Below are positions 1-9,195 of a stretch of 51,803 bases of DNA, one piece after another. The stretch covers positions 1 to 51,803 of the forward strand of contig CAJUDT010000008.1 of the NCBI GenBank assembly GCA_910585415.1, read 5' to 3'. The DNA is from an uncultured Flavonifractor sp. GTDB taxonomy: Bacteria > Bacillota > Clostridia > Oscillospirales > Oscillospiraceae. The notes beneath the pieces are model-generated. The model had not been told where the DNA came from. It did no database searches and saw nothing but the letters and a program-made list of their open reading frames with translations. Position numbers and translations under genes: made by a program. The stretch's first letter is position 1; each line of letters begins with the position of its first letter.

Positions 1-54
1 CACACTATCTTTCCCTCCGAATCCTTTGGCCGAAGCGGTTTTTCGACAGTCTGG

Positions 55-78
55 GGGGCGGCAGAGCCGCCCCTTTAT
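55..78 (+). terminator. GC-rich hairpin before the dnaD-like gene
   Basis: An 8-bp perfect stem (GGGGCGGC / GCCGCCCC, 3-nt loop) is followed by TTTAT. It probably ends a transcript entering from the left of the window. The U-tract is short, so it may be leaky and allow read-through into the DnaD gene. Confidence 0.45.
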
Positions 79-110
79 CCACCACATTGCAGAAAGGAGG
101 CGTATTCCCT

Positions 111-1088
111 ATGGCGTTAGAGCTGGCGCTCCCTGGTGAGATTGTGGCCCTGTCCGCCCAGACGGCGGATACCCTGCTCCGCTCCGGCAGCGGAGACGGG
201 GCGCTGCTCTACCTCTGGCTGCTCCGCCACGGGGGGGATACGCCCCTGGACAAGGCCCGGCACGCCTTCGGGTGGGATGGAGTGCGCCTGGAGGCGGCAC
301 AGGCGGTGCTCACCGGCTTGGGGCTGGCCAAGGTCGCGCAGCCCGCTCCCCCGCCCCGGCCGGAGCCCCAGAGCCCGCCGGAGTACACCGCCGCCGATTT
401 GACCCGGGAGCTGGACAACGCCGCCTCCCCCTTCCCCGGTCTGGTGGCCGAGGTACAGCGGCGGCTGGGGAAGATTCTCTCTACCTCCGACCTGCGGAGC
501 CTGTACACCCTGTACGACTATTTGGGCCTTCCGGCGGAGGTCATCTGCCTGCTGGTGAGCTGGTGCGTGGAGGAATTTCGCCGGAAATACGGGGAGGGAC
601 GGCTTCCCCGGATGTCCCAGATTCAGAAGGAGGGCTTCATCTGGAGCCGCCAGGGGGTGGACACCACCGAGGCCGCCGAGCAGCACCTCCAGCGGCTGGC
701 CCTCCTGCGGGGCCGGGAGGGGGAGATTCTCCGCCTTCTGGACCAGAAGCCCCGGCCCCTGGTGAAGCAGGAGCAGCAGTGGGTTGCCGCCTGGACGGAT
801 ATGGGCTTTGGAGACGACGCCCTGCGGCTGGCCTACGAAAAGACCATTTTGAAGAAGCAGTCCATGGATTGGAAGTATATGAACGGCATTTTATGCGGCT
901 GGCATAAGAAGAACCTGCACACTCTGGCGGAGATTGAGGCCGGGGACCGGCCCAGCCGCCGTCCTACCGGCGCTCCCCCGGCGCCCAGCGGCGCCGGGGC
1001 CCCCGGCGAGGCCGGACAGCGGGTGCGGGAGGATATGGAGCGGATGCGGGAGTACATGCGCCGCCAGCGGGAGACAGAGGGAGGATAG
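111..1088 (+). CDS. DnaD-domain replication initiation protein
   Basis: This is a DnaD/DnaB_2-type protein of about 325 residues that helps load the replicative helicase during primosome assembly in Firmicutes. The N-terminal ~80 residues look like a winged-helix region. The linker is rich in Pro and Glu. The central and C-terminal part carries the helical DnaD domain, ending in the family signature Y-x3-I-x7-WKYM-x3-IL-x2-W (WKYMNGILCGW). A basic tail follows. I chose the ATG at 111 because AGAAAGGAGG lies just upstream; an in-frame upstream start at 87 has no SD. The helicase-loader ATPase follows after 3 nt, so the two are almost certainly co-translated. The family call is firm. Whether it corresponds to DnaD or DnaB of Bacillus cannot be decided. 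Confidence 0.88.
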   Translation: MALELALPGEIVALSAQTADTLLRSGSGDGALLYLWLLRHGGDTPLDKARHAFGWDGVRLEAAQAVLTGLGLAKVAQPAPPPRPEPQSPPEYTAADLTRELDNAASPFPGLVAEVQRRLGKILSTSDLRSLYTLYDYLGLPAEVICLLVSWCVEEFRRKYGEGRLPRMSQIQKEGFIWSRQGVDTTEAAEQHLQRLALLRGREGEILRLLDQKPRPLVKQEQQWVAAWTDMGFGDDALRLAYEKTILKKQSMDWKYMNGILCGWHKKNLHTLAEIEAGDRPSRRPTGAPPAPSGAGAPGEAGQRVREDMERMREYMRRQRETEGG

Positions 1089-1091
1089 ACG

Positions 1092-2096
1092 ATGGGCTTT
1101 GAAGCAAGCGTATTGCGCCGGGCCACCCGCCGCCTGAAGGAACAGCGGGAGCGCCGGGCCGCTGAGGCCCAGCGCCGCCGGACGAAGATTTATGAGAGCA
1201 TCCCCCAGGCGGCGGAGATCGACCGGCGGCTTCAGTCCACCGTTGCCCAGGCGGTGTCCGCCGCCCTCCGGCAGGGGACCGACCCGGCCCCGGCCATTGC
1301 GGCCCTCCGGGAGGAAAACCTGACCCTCCAGGCCCGGCGGAGGGATTTGCTGGTCCAGCACGGCTGGCCCCCCGACGCCCTGGACGACGGGCCCGCCTGC
1401 CCCAAGTGCCGGGACTCCGGCTGGGTGGGGGCCAATATGTGTACCTGCCTGCGGGAGCTGTGTACCCAGGAGCAGATTCAGGAGCTGTCCAAGCTCCTGG
1501 ACCTGGGGGAGCACTCCTTTGACCGCTTCTCCCTGGACTACTACAGCCCCAACCCCTGGCCGGGGGAGAACCTGTCCCCCAGGGAGAACATGACGTTTAT
1601 CTATGAGGTCTGCCTGAACTACGCCCGCAGGTTTGGGAAGTTTCCCTTCAAAAACCTGTTCCTGACCGGCGCGCCGGGGCTGGGCAAGACCTTCCTCTCC
1701 GCCTGCATCGCCCGGACGGTGTCGGAGCAGGGGGTGTCGGTGGTGTACGACACGGCGGTGAACATCTTTGCCCAGTTTGAAGAGCAAAAGTTCTCCAGGG
1801 ACCGCCTGGACGCCGAGGGGGCCCGGGACGAAACCCGCCGGTATCTGGGCTGTGACCTGCTTATCCTGGACGATTTGGGCAGCGAGCTGGCGACCCCCTT
1901 TGTGCAGTCGGCTCTGTATACCCTGCTCAACGCCCGGCTCATGGCCAACAAGCGGACGGTGATTTCCTCCAACCTCTCCATGGACGAGGTCCGCCGCCGC
2001 TACACCGGACAGATCGCCTCCCGCCTGGAGGGGGAGTACCGGGTGCTGATTTTCTTCGGGGAGGATATCCGGCTGCTCAGGAAGGCGCGGCTGTAG
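1092..2096 (+). CDS. DnaI/DnaC-like helicase loader ATPase
   Basis: This is an AAA+ ATPase that would deliver the DnaB-type helicase to the origin or restart sites. The N-terminal third is a charged coiled-coil-like helicase-binding region followed by a zinc-binding cluster (CPKC then CTC, about residues 100-120), as in DnaI. The Walker A motif GAPGLGKT lies near residue 193. The Walker B motif LLILDDLGSE lies near residue 256, with sensor-type SSN after it. The length of 334 aa is normal for the family. It directly follows the DnaD-like gene, which is a common Clostridia pairing. IstB transposition ATPases share the fold, but the Zn cluster, the neighbour and the lack of a transposase argue for replication. 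Confidence 0.9.
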   Translation: MGFEASVLRRATRRLKEQRERRAAEAQRRRTKIYESIPQAAEIDRRLQSTVAQAVSAALRQGTDPAPAIAALREENLTLQARRRDLLVQHGWPPDALDDGPACPKCRDSGWVGANMCTCLRELCTQEQIQELSKLLDLGEHSFDRFSLDYYSPNPWPGENLSPRENMTFIYEVCLNYARRFGKFPFKNLFLTGAPGLGKTFLSACIARTVSEQGVSVVYDTAVNIFAQFEEQKFSRDRLDAEGARDETRRYLGCDLLILDDLGSELATPFVQSALYTLLNARLMANKRTVISSNLSMDEVRRRYTGQIASRLEGEYRVLIFFGEDIRLLRKARL

Positions 2097-2108
2097 CGCG
2101 AAAGAAAC

Positions 2109-2144
2109 CAGGCCCGTGGGGACGAAACCGTCCTCACGGGCCTG
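2109..2144. terminator. Bidirectional terminator between dnaI-like gene and xdh
   Basis: A 16-bp stem (2109-2124 with 2129-2144, one G-U pair) has a 4-nt AAAC loop between two convergent genes. There is no long T-run on either side, so it may act as an mRNA-end stabiliser or a weak bidirectional terminator. Confidence 0.6.
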
Positions 2145-2155
2145 CCTGCGTCATA

Positions 2156-4735
2156 CTATTTCTTCTTGTAAAAGGTGTCCTCCATGGGGAGGCTGGCCCG
2201 CAGCTTGTGGTCCCTGGCGTAGTAGGCGTTCTGGGTGGCGGGGGCGGTGGGGATGGTGGCAATCTCCCCGATGCCCTTGGCCCCGTAGGCGAAGGGTAAA
2301 AGCTCCGGTTTTTCCACGTAGATGGCGTGGATATCGGGAATCTGGTCCGCCCGCAGAAGGCCCAGGGTGCCGTATTTGGCCGTGGGCACGCAGTCCTTTA
2401 AGGGAAAATCCTCCGTCAGCGCGTACCCCAGGCCCATGAGCACGCCGCCCTCGATTTGCCCCTGAATGGAGGTGGGGTTGACCACCCTGCCGGAATCGTG
2501 GGCCGCCCAGACCTCCGCAACCCGGCCCTCCTCGTCCAGGAGGACCACGTGGGTGGCGAAGCCGTAGGCCACATGGCTCTTGGGGTTGGGCTTGTCGGAG
2601 CCCAGCTTGTCGGTGGGGTCGAAGAACTCGGCGAAAAACGCCCGGCCCTCCAGGGCGGACAGGTCCCCGCCTACCTCATCCAGGGCCTCCTTGAGCTCCG
2701 CCGCGGCCATGCGCACCGCCTCGCCGGTAATCAGAGTCTGCCGGGAGCCGGAGGTGGTCCCGGAGTCGGGGGCCAGCTGGGAATTACTCCCCATGTGGCG
2801 CATCTGGGACAGGGGCAGACCGGTGGTCTCCCCCAGTATCTGGAGGAACACGGTGGCGCACCCCTGGCCGATGTCCGAGGCGGCGGCGTAGAGCTCTGCC
2901 GCGCCGTTGCGGACCACCAGCCTGCACCGGCCCTTATCGGGCAGGCCCACGCCCACCCCGGCGTTTTTCATGGCGCAGGCAATCCCCGCTCTCCCCCGGT
3001 TGGCCTCGAACACCTCCCGGACCGCCAGGAGGGTCTCCTTCAGGGCGGTGGAGCAGTCGGCAATCTGCCCGTTGGGGAGGACCTTCCCCGGCTCGATGGC
3101 GTTGCGCCAGCGGATTTCCCAGGGAGACAGCCCCGCCTGCCCGGCCAAGAGGTCAATGGTACACTCCAGGGCAAATTCACTCTGACACACGCCAAACCCC
3201 CGAAAAGCTCCGGCGGGGGGATTGTTGGTATAATAGCCAAAGCCCCGTATGTCGGTGTTTTGGTAGCAGTAGGGCCCCACGGAGTGGGTACAGGCCCGCT
3301 CCAGCACCGGCCCGCACAAGGAGGCGTAAGCCCCGGTATCAAAGTAGATGTCGCAGTCCAGACCGGTAAAGATGCCGTTCTCGTCACACCCCAGGGTAAA
3401 GGTCCCCTCCATGGCGTGGCGCTTGGGGTGGAAGGCGATGGACTCTCTGCGGGAGAATTTGACCTTCACCGGCCGTCCCACCCTCAAGGCCGCCAGTACC
3501 GCCAGGTGCTGCACTGACACGTCCTCCTTGCCGCCAAAACCTCCGCCCACCAGCTTGTTTTCCACCACAATCCGCTCCGGGTCCCAGCCCAGCATGATGG
3601 AGATTTCCTTGCGGGTGTCGTACACCCCCTGGTCGCTGGTGTAGACCTTCACGCCGTCCCCATAGGGGAAGGCTACGGCGCACTCCGGCTCCAAAAAGGC
3701 GTGCTCGGTAAAGGGGGTCCGGTAGGAGCGGGTGACGGTGTATTTGGAGTTGGCCAGGGCGGTTTTGGCGTCCCCCCGGGTCACGTGGCGCTGCTGGCAG
3801 AGGTTCCCGCCGGAGTGGACCTTGGGTGCGTCCTCCGCCATAGCCTCCTGAATGGTCCGCACCGGTGGCAGGGGCTCGTATTCGATTCGGACCAGCTCCT
3901 TGGCCTGCTTTAGAATGTCCTCCGTCTCGGCAATCACCAGACAGAGGGCGTCCCCCACACAGCGGGTCACGTCCCCCACGGCAATCATCACATCCCAGTC
4001 CTGCTGGATGTGGCCCACCTTGTTGTGGGGCACGTCCTCCGCCGTCAGGACCGCCAGCACCCCCGGCAGGGCCAGGGCCTCCGACGGGTCGATGGACACC
4101 ACCCGCGCCCTGGGGTGCCGGGAGCGGACGGCGGAGGCGTGTACCATGCCGTCCAGATACAGGTCGTCGGTGTACTGCCCGTACCCCAGCACCTTGGGGC
4201 GCACGTCGGTGCGGAAGGCCCGGTCCCCTACCCCGAAAACGTCCCCCCGCTCCAGCTCCGGGCCGGGCTTGACCTCCCCCCGGAGGACGGCTCCGGCCAG
4301 GGCGATGCCCTCAATGATTTTCTGATAGCCGGTACACCGGCAGATGTTCCCCCGGATGGCCTTTTTTATCTGGGCCCTGGTGGGGCTGGGCTCGTGGTCC
4401 AAAAGGGCCTTGCCCGCCAGCACCATGCCGGGGATGCAGAATCCGCACTGGACCGCCCCCACCTTGCCGAAGGCATAGACAAACGCCTCCCGCTCCGCTG
4501 GCCAGAGGCCCTCCACGGTGGTGATGGCCTTGCCTGCACACCGCCGGGTGCTCAGGACGCAGCACTTGACCGCCCTGCCGTCCGCCAGGACGGTACAGGT
4601 GCCGCAGGCCCCCTCGCTGCACCCGTCCTTGACGGAGGTCAGCTGTAAGTCGTCCCGCAGGTAGCGCAGAAGGGGTTTGTCCTCATCTGTCTCCCGGAGG
4701 ACGCCGTTGACGGTAAAGGTATAGCGTTCGGCCAT
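2156..4735 (-). CDS. Fused 2Fe-2S / molybdopterin hydroxylase (xanthine dehydrogenase family, selenium-dependent type)
   Basis: This 859-residue molybdenum hydroxylase joins two modules that are separate subunits in ordinary bacterial XDH. Residues 1-80 are the plant-type 2Fe-2S domain (C39, C44, C47 and a Cys near 58). Residues 80-160 are the second 2Fe-2S domain (QCGFC near 97, CRCTGY near 132). Residues ~165-859 are the Mo-binding domains, with VGGGFGGKED (~396), GAFRGFG (~506), DIGQG and the catalytic-Glu motif KGIGE (~823). There is no FAD domain. This layout matches the selenium-dependent xanthine dehydrogenase family (XdhD-like), thought to act on purines. The start has GGAGG eight bases upstream. 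It is the last gene of the ssnA-ygfK-xdh operon. The exact substrate is unknown. Selenium dependence is known from the family and not visible here, since the selenium is a labile ligand and not selenocysteine. Confidence 0.9.
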   Translation of the reverse strand: MAERYTFTVNGVLRETDEDKPLLRYLRDDLQLTSVKDGCSEGACGTCTVLADGRAVKCCVLSTRRCAGKAITTVEGLWPAEREAFVYAFGKVGAVQCGFCIPGMVLAGKALLDHEPSPTRAQIKKAIRGNICRCTGYQKIIEGIALAGAVLRGEVKPGPELERGDVFGVGDRAFRTDVRPKVLGYGQYTDDLYLDGMVHASAVRSRHPRARVVSIDPSEALALPGVLAVLTAEDVPHNKVGHIQQDWDVMIAVGDVTRCVGDALCLVIAETEDILKQAKELVRIEYEPLPPVRTIQEAMAEDAPKVHSGGNLCQQRHVTRGDAKTALANSKYTVTRSYRTPFTEHAFLEPECAVAFPYGDGVKVYTSDQGVYDTRKEISIMLGWDPERIVVENKLVGGGFGGKEDVSVQHLAVLAALRVGRPVKVKFSRRESIAFHPKRHAMEGTFTLGCDENGIFTGLDCDIYFDTGAYASLCGPVLERACTHSVGPYCYQNTDIRGFGYYTNNPPAGAFRGFGVCQSEFALECTIDLLAGQAGLSPWEIRWRNAIEPGKVLPNGQIADCSTALKETLLAVREVFEANRGRAGIACAMKNAGVGVGLPDKGRCRLVVRNGAAELYAAASDIGQGCATVFLQILGETTGLPLSQMRHMGSNSQLAPDSGTTSGSRQTLITGEAVRMAAAELKEALDEVGGDLSALEGRAFFAEFFDPTDKLGSDKPNPKSHVAYGFATHVVLLDEEGRVAEVWAAHDSGRVVNPTSIQGQIEGGVLMGLGYALTEDFPLKDCVPTAKYGTLGLLRADQIPDIHAIYVEKPELLPFAYGAKGIGEIATIPTAPATQNAYYARDHKLRASLPMEDTFYKKK

Positions 4736-4796
4736 GGTTGGTCCCTCCTCTTAGTCCTGATAAATGCTGCGGATGTGGCAGTACAAAGTTCTTTTT

Positions 4797-4824
4797 GATT
4801 CTTTTTCTTTCAAGAAAAAGAATC
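4797..4824. repeat. 13-bp perfect hairpin at the end of ygfK
   Basis: A 13-bp perfect inverted repeat with a 2-nt centre sits between ygfK and xdh and overlaps the ygfK stop codon (4823-4825). On the minus strand it is not followed by a U-tract, so it looks more like an intercistronic processing or stabilising hairpin, or a dispersed palindromic repeat, than a terminator. Confidence 0.6.
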
Positions 4825-7819
4825 AGCCCAGCAGATAGCGGTAATGCTCGTAGACCGCGCAGATGGTCCGGCGCAGGTCCTCGTACAGACCGCAGCCGGG
4901 GTCGGATACGTCGTAGTCCCCGACGCTCTCCCCCAGGCGCACCCGGGTTTTGCCGTCCTCCAGCCGGAGGAAGCCCGGATTCTGGCTGTTTGCAAAGTCC
5001 GCCGGACTCCAGAAGAGGGTGAGCTTCTCCTGATAGGGGCGGCTGTCGTAGGGGCAGAACACGGCGCAGTTGCCGCACTCGTTGCACATGCCGTCCACAT
5101 GGATAATCTGCCGCATCCGCATACCGGGGACCCATACGGGTACATTGGCCCGGTTGGGACACACCGAGGCACAGGTCTCGCAGACCGTGGCGCACCCCAG
5201 GCACCGCATATCCTCACAGGAGGCGCAGTCGGTACACACATCCCCCCGCTTGCCCAAGAGGGCCGGATAGCGCTCGGCCTTATGGTTTTCCTCCGCGCAG
5301 CGGTCCAAATCCAGCGCCGCGATGGCGCCCGCCGCCTTGGAGGCCCCCGCGATGGCCTCCACCACGGTGCCGGGGCCGCTCTGGCCGTCGCCAATGACAA
5401 AGACGCGGTGCACCGAGCTCTCCAGAGTGTCCCGGTTCACCACCGGACGGCCCCGGCCGTCCACCTCCAGGCCGTTGGCCTGGTAGAGGGCGGTGTTCAC
5501 CCGCTCGCCAATGGCGGTGATAACGGTATCGGCGGGCAGCTCCAGGGTGCGTCCGGTCTCCACGGGGCTCCGGCGTCCGGAGGCGTCAGGCGCGCCCAGC
5601 TCCATGACCTTGCAGGTGAGCACCCCGTCCTTTACCCCCACGGGGGCCAGCAGCTCCTGGAACAGGACCCCGTCCGCCAGGGTCAGCTCCAGTTCCTCCT
5701 GGTCGGCGGGCATATAGCGGCGGGTGCGGCGGTACACCAGGGTTACGTCGGCCACGCCGGGAATGCGCTTGGCGGCGCGGGCGGCGTCCATGGCGGTGTT
5801 GCCCCCGCCGATTACCACCACATGGGCCCCCAGCTTCAAGGTCTCCGGTGCCTTCTTGGCCCCCTCCAGGAAGTCCAGCACGTTCATGGCCTCCCCGCAG
5901 GACAGGTCCGGGTCCCCCTTCTCCCACGCGCCGGTGGCAAAGATCACATGGGTGTACCCCTGGTCAAAGAGGCTCTGGGCGCTGGTGATTTCCGTATTCA
6001 GCCGGAACTCCACCCCCACGGCCTTGCACAGGGCGATATCCTGTTCAATGGCCTCGTCCCCGATGCGGAAGGCGGGAATCACATGGCGGACAATGCCACC
6101 CAGGGTGTCCCGGCGCTCAAAAACGGTGGTCGAAACCCCCGCCCGGCCCAGCAGGAAGGCGGCGGAGAGTCCGGCGGGGCCGCCGCCGATGACGGCCACC
6201 CGCTTGCCCGCCGCGGGCGTACCGGGCCTGAGGCCCTTCAGGAGCCCCTCGAAGCCCCCCTCTGCGGCCTTCCGCTTGGCGGAGCGGATGTACACCGGCT
6301 GGTCGTAATGGCCCCGCATACACTTGTCCTGGCAGCGGTGGGAACAGATGGTCCCGGTGATGAAGGGCAGGGGGTTGCGCCGGGTGATAATCTCCAGGGC
6401 CTCCTGATACCTGCCCTCGCTGACCCGCATGAGGTAGGCGGGTATGTCCTGGTGAATGGGGCACCCGCTCCGGCAGGGGGCGTGGAAGCAGTCCAGCAGG
6501 GGCACTTTTTCCCCAATCTTTTTGGAGGGGATGGGCTTCATGGGCTTGCGGCAGCGGTCCCCGGTGCGGGCCTGCTCCGCCAGGGCCTCCACGGCGGGTA
6601 CGTTCACACCGGTCCAGGCCCCCTTGGCCCCCTCCAGAGCGCCGGCAATCTGGGCAAAGCGCTCGTAGCCGCCGGGCTTGAGGACGGTGGTGGCCATGGT
6701 GATGGGCCAGATGCCCGCGCCGTACAGGTCCTGGACCGAGTGGATGTCCGCGCCGCCGGAGTAGGAAATCCGAAGCCTGCCCTCGAACTCCCTGGAGAGC
6801 TGGGCCGCCAGGGACAGGGAGAGGGGGTACAGGGACCGGCCGGACATGTACATCTCCTCGCTGGGCAGCTCCCCCGCCGCCACGTCCACGGGGAACGTAT
6901 TGGTAATCTTCACCCCGAACTCCAGCCCCCGCTCCCGGGTGAGGGCCATCAAACGGCGGAACATGGGAATGGCGTCCTCCTTTTGGAGGTCCTCCCGGAA
7001 ATGGTGGCCGTCGAACTGGATGTAATCATACCCCAGGCCGTCCAGAGTCCTGCGGGCAAACTCGTACCCCAGGAGGGTGGGGTTGCACTTTACATAGGTG
7101 TTCAGGCCCTTTTCGGTGATGAGATAGGTGGCGATGCGCTCAATCTCGTCGGGCGGGCACCCGTGGAGGGTGGACTCGGTGATGGAGCGGCTGACCTTTG
7201 GGGAGATGCCCTCCACATAGGCCCGGTCCACCGTCTGGAATTTGTCCAGATTGCTGAGGGTCCAGTCCATGCACTCCTTCCACACCGGGGCGCCGGAGGC
7301 GTCCATCATCCCGTTGATGTACCGGTCCACCTTTTCACTGCGGATGCCCGCCAGGTCGTAGCCCACGGACATGTTGAACACAAACCCATCCGGGTCCCCC
7401 AGGTCCAGCTCCCTGGCCAGGAGCTTGCAGGCAAACCACGCCTTCACGTACTCGTCAAAGGCCTGGGGCACGGTGAGCTCGGTGGACCACTCGCAGTTGT
7501 AGCACTCGTCGGCGGCGGTGATGCAGGGCTTGCTGACGCATTTGGACAGCGCTTCGCCGTCCATAATCTGCACGGTTTTCAGCTCAAAAAACCGGGCCCC
7601 GGCGGCGTAGGAGGCGACGATGTTCTGGGCCAGCTGGGTATTGGGTCCGGCGGCGGGGCCAAAGGGGGCCTCCAGAGTTTCCCCAAAAATGGGCAGGGCG
7701 GGCGCGCCCTGGTGTTTGGGCTGCTTGGACACGCCAAAGATGCTGTTTGAGAGCCGCTGTTCCTCCAGGCTCCAATTCATCAGCTGGGCAAAGGGAATGG
7801 GACGCATAAGGTCGCTCAT
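4823..7819 (-). CDS. ygfK: YgfK-type FAD/NAD(P)/Fe-S oxidoreductase ('putative selenate reductase')
   Basis: This 998-residue protein has the YgfK architecture. Residues 1-430 resemble the dihydroorotate/dihydropyrimidine dehydrogenase barrel. A DPD-like 4Fe-4S segment follows at ~443-490 (CFHAPCRSGCPIH, CSHRCQDKC). An FAD Rossmann motif (GGGPAGLSAAF) lies near 544 and an NAD(P) Rossmann motif (VIGGGNTAMDAA) near 666. The C-terminus has Cys-rich ferredoxin-like clusters (CTDCASC, CLGC, CETC at ~860-890 and CNECGNCAVFC at ~910-925). The family name 'selenate reductase' is historical; recent work links these clusters to anaerobic urate/purine catabolism. By homology with DPD it could reduce a purine- or pyrimidine-like ring with NAD(P)H, or pass electrons to or from the adjacent FAD-less hydroxylase. 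It has an SD (CTGGAGGT) and a 35-bp gap from ssnA. Confidence 0.9.
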   Translation of the reverse strand: MSDLMRPIPFAQLMNWSLEEQRLSNSIFGVSKQPKHQGAPALPIFGETLEAPFGPAAGPNTQLAQNIVASYAAGARFFELKTVQIMDGEALSKCVSKPCITAADECYNCEWSTELTVPQAFDEYVKAWFACKLLARELDLGDPDGFVFNMSVGYDLAGIRSEKVDRYINGMMDASGAPVWKECMDWTLSNLDKFQTVDRAYVEGISPKVSRSITESTLHGCPPDEIERIATYLITEKGLNTYVKCNPTLLGYEFARRTLDGLGYDYIQFDGHHFREDLQKEDAIPMFRRLMALTRERGLEFGVKITNTFPVDVAAGELPSEEMYMSGRSLYPLSLSLAAQLSREFEGRLRISYSGGADIHSVQDLYGAGIWPITMATTVLKPGGYERFAQIAGALEGAKGAWTGVNVPAVEALAEQARTGDRCRKPMKPIPSKKIGEKVPLLDCFHAPCRSGCPIHQDIPAYLMRVSEGRYQEALEIITRRNPLPFITGTICSHRCQDKCMRGHYDQPVYIRSAKRKAAEGGFEGLLKGLRPGTPAAGKRVAVIGGGPAGLSAAFLLGRAGVSTTVFERRDTLGGIVRHVIPAFRIGDEAIEQDIALCKAVGVEFRLNTEITSAQSLFDQGYTHVIFATGAWEKGDPDLSCGEAMNVLDFLEGAKKAPETLKLGAHVVVIGGGNTAMDAARAAKRIPGVADVTLVYRRTRRYMPADQEELELTLADGVLFQELLAPVGVKDGVLTCKVMELGAPDASGRRSPVETGRTLELPADTVITAIGERVNTALYQANGLEVDGRGRPVVNRDTLESSVHRVFVIGDGQSGPGTVVEAIAGASKAAGAIAALDLDRCAEENHKAERYPALLGKRGDVCTDCASCEDMRCLGCATVCETCASVCPNRANVPVWVPGMRMRQIIHVDGMCNECGNCAVFCPYDSRPYQEKLTLFWSPADFANSQNPGFLRLEDGKTRVRLGESVGDYDVSDPGCGLYEDLRRTICAVYEHYRYLLG

Positions 7820-7854
7820 GACAGGTACCTCCAGTTAGTTTCAAAAGGTGATAA

Positions 7855-9195
7855 TCAATAGGTTCTGTGGTTCAGCTCGCCCCAGAGCTTCTTGGACTGC
7901 TCCAGGCACCAGGCGTTGATTTTGTCCTCGTCGATGCCCACAAAGGCCCGGTCCTGATAGACCACCCTGCCGTTGATGATGGTGGTGCGGCAGTTCTTGC
8001 CCATCATGCCAAAGAGCATGTGGCCGTCGATATTTTCCTCGGAGAAGGGGGTGAAGGGCTTGTAGTCCATGACGATGACGTCGGCGGCGGCTCCCGGCTC
8101 CAGGACGCCCAGGGGCTTTTGGAAATACCGGGCGCAGATGGCGGGGTTATTGCGGAAGAGCATACCCATGGCCTCCCCCCAGCCCACGTTGGGCAGGCAG
8201 GCGTTGTGCCGCTGCATGGGCAGCAGGACCTTGAGGCTCTCCAGCATGTCATGGGTGTAGGCGTCGGTGCCCAGGCCGGTGAGGATGCCCTTCCCGCAGA
8301 GCTGGAGCACCGGGGAGCACCCCACGGCGTTGCCCATGTTGGACTCCGGGTTGTGGCAGACCATGGTGTTGGTCTCCTTGAGGATATCCATTTCTGCGGG
8401 GGAGACGTGGATACAGTGGCCCAGCATGGTCTTTTCTCCCAACAGGCCGTTGTAGAGCAGGCGGTTCACCGGGCGGCAGCCGTAGTTTTGCAGAGAATCG
8501 TATACGTCGTTCATCCCCTCGGCCACGTGGATGTGGAAGCCGGTCCTGCCGTCGTTGGCCTTGACCATGGCCTCAAAGGTCTTGTCGGAGATGGTGAACA
8601 GGGCGTGACCGCCGAACATGGCCTTTATCATGTCGCTGTTTTCGGCTTCGGCCCATTTGGCGAAACCGGCGTTCTCCTGGATGGACTGGGCGCACTTCTC
8701 CGCCCCGTCCCGCTCCGAGACCTCGTAGCACAGACAGGCCCGCATACCCAGCTCGGCGCACACGTCCTTGATGGCGAACAGGGAGCCGGGAATCTCCCCA
8801 AAGGAGGCGTGGTGGTCAAAAATGGTGGTCACGCCGTCCCGGATGCAGTCCAGGATGGTGGCGTAGGCGCAGGCGCGGGTGCCGTCCAGGGTCAGATGCC
8901 GGTCGATGTTCCACCACTGGCCGTCCAGGACCTCGAAGAAATTGGTGGGGTGAAACCCGTCAATGGCCAGCCCCCGGGCCAGACCGGAATAAATGTGCGT
9001 ATGGACGTTGATGAGGCCGGGCATAATCACCCCGCCCCGGGCGTCCACAAACCGGGCCTGGGGATACTTGGCCCGCAGGGCCGTCAGGGTACCGGTTTCC
9101 CGGACGGCCTCTCCGTCCAGGACCACCGCGCCGTCCTCCAGGTAGGGGTTGGTCTGGCTGCGGGTGATGAGCCTGCCGTTTCCGATGAGCAGCAT
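7855..9195 (-). CDS. ssnA: SsnA-type amidohydrolase/deaminase
   Basis: This is a 446-residue metal-dependent amidohydrolase of the TrzA/ATZ/chlorohydrolase type. The motifs are complete: NVHTHIY (metal HxH), HIHVAEGMND, GHCIHVS and GLGTDAYTHDM (the metal Asp). It matches SsnA, a constant member of selenium-dependent molybdenum hydroxylase clusters. By fold it would deaminate or open a heterocyclic ring (aminopurine, or the product of a purine hydroxylase). I chose the ATG at 9195 because AAGGAGA lies nine bases upstream on the minus strand; a longer in-frame start at 9258 lies inside the leader terminator hairpin. It is the first gene of the operon with ygfK and xdh. Confidence 0.88.
   Translation of the reverse strand: MLLIGNGRLITRSQTNPYLEDGAVVLDGEAVRETGTLTALRAKYPQARFVDARGGVIMPGLINVHTHIYSGLARGLAIDGFHPTNFFEVLDGQWWNIDRHLTLDGTRACAYATILDCIRDGVTTIFDHHASFGEIPGSLFAIKDVCAELGMRACLCYEVSERDGAEKCAQSIQENAGFAKWAEAENSDMIKAMFGGHALFTISDKTFEAMVKANDGRTGFHIHVAEGMNDVYDSLQNYGCRPVNRLLYNGLLGEKTMLGHCIHVSPAEMDILKETNTMVCHNPESNMGNAVGCSPVLQLCGKGILTGLGTDAYTHDMLESLKVLLPMQRHNACLPNVGWGEAMGMLFRNNPAICARYFQKPLGVLEPGAAADVIVMDYKPFTPFSEENIDGHMLFGMMGKNCRTTIINGRVVYQDRAFVGIDEDKINAWCLEQSKKLWGELNHRTY

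Noticed and set aside
1092..2096. IstB transposition helper
   Set aside because: Shares the AAA+ core, but the Zn cluster, length and pairing with the DnaD-like gene indicate a replication loader.
2156..4735. Selenocysteine codon in the selenium-dependent hydroxylase
   Set aside because: The reading frame has no internal TGA and the family uses a labile selenium ligand, not selenocysteine.
4844..7750. Very long open frame on the plus strand (968 codons)
   Set aside because: It lies fully antisense to ygfK, whose motifs are complete; GC-rich DNA creates such shadow frames. The translation is Gly/His/Val-rich and shows no domain.
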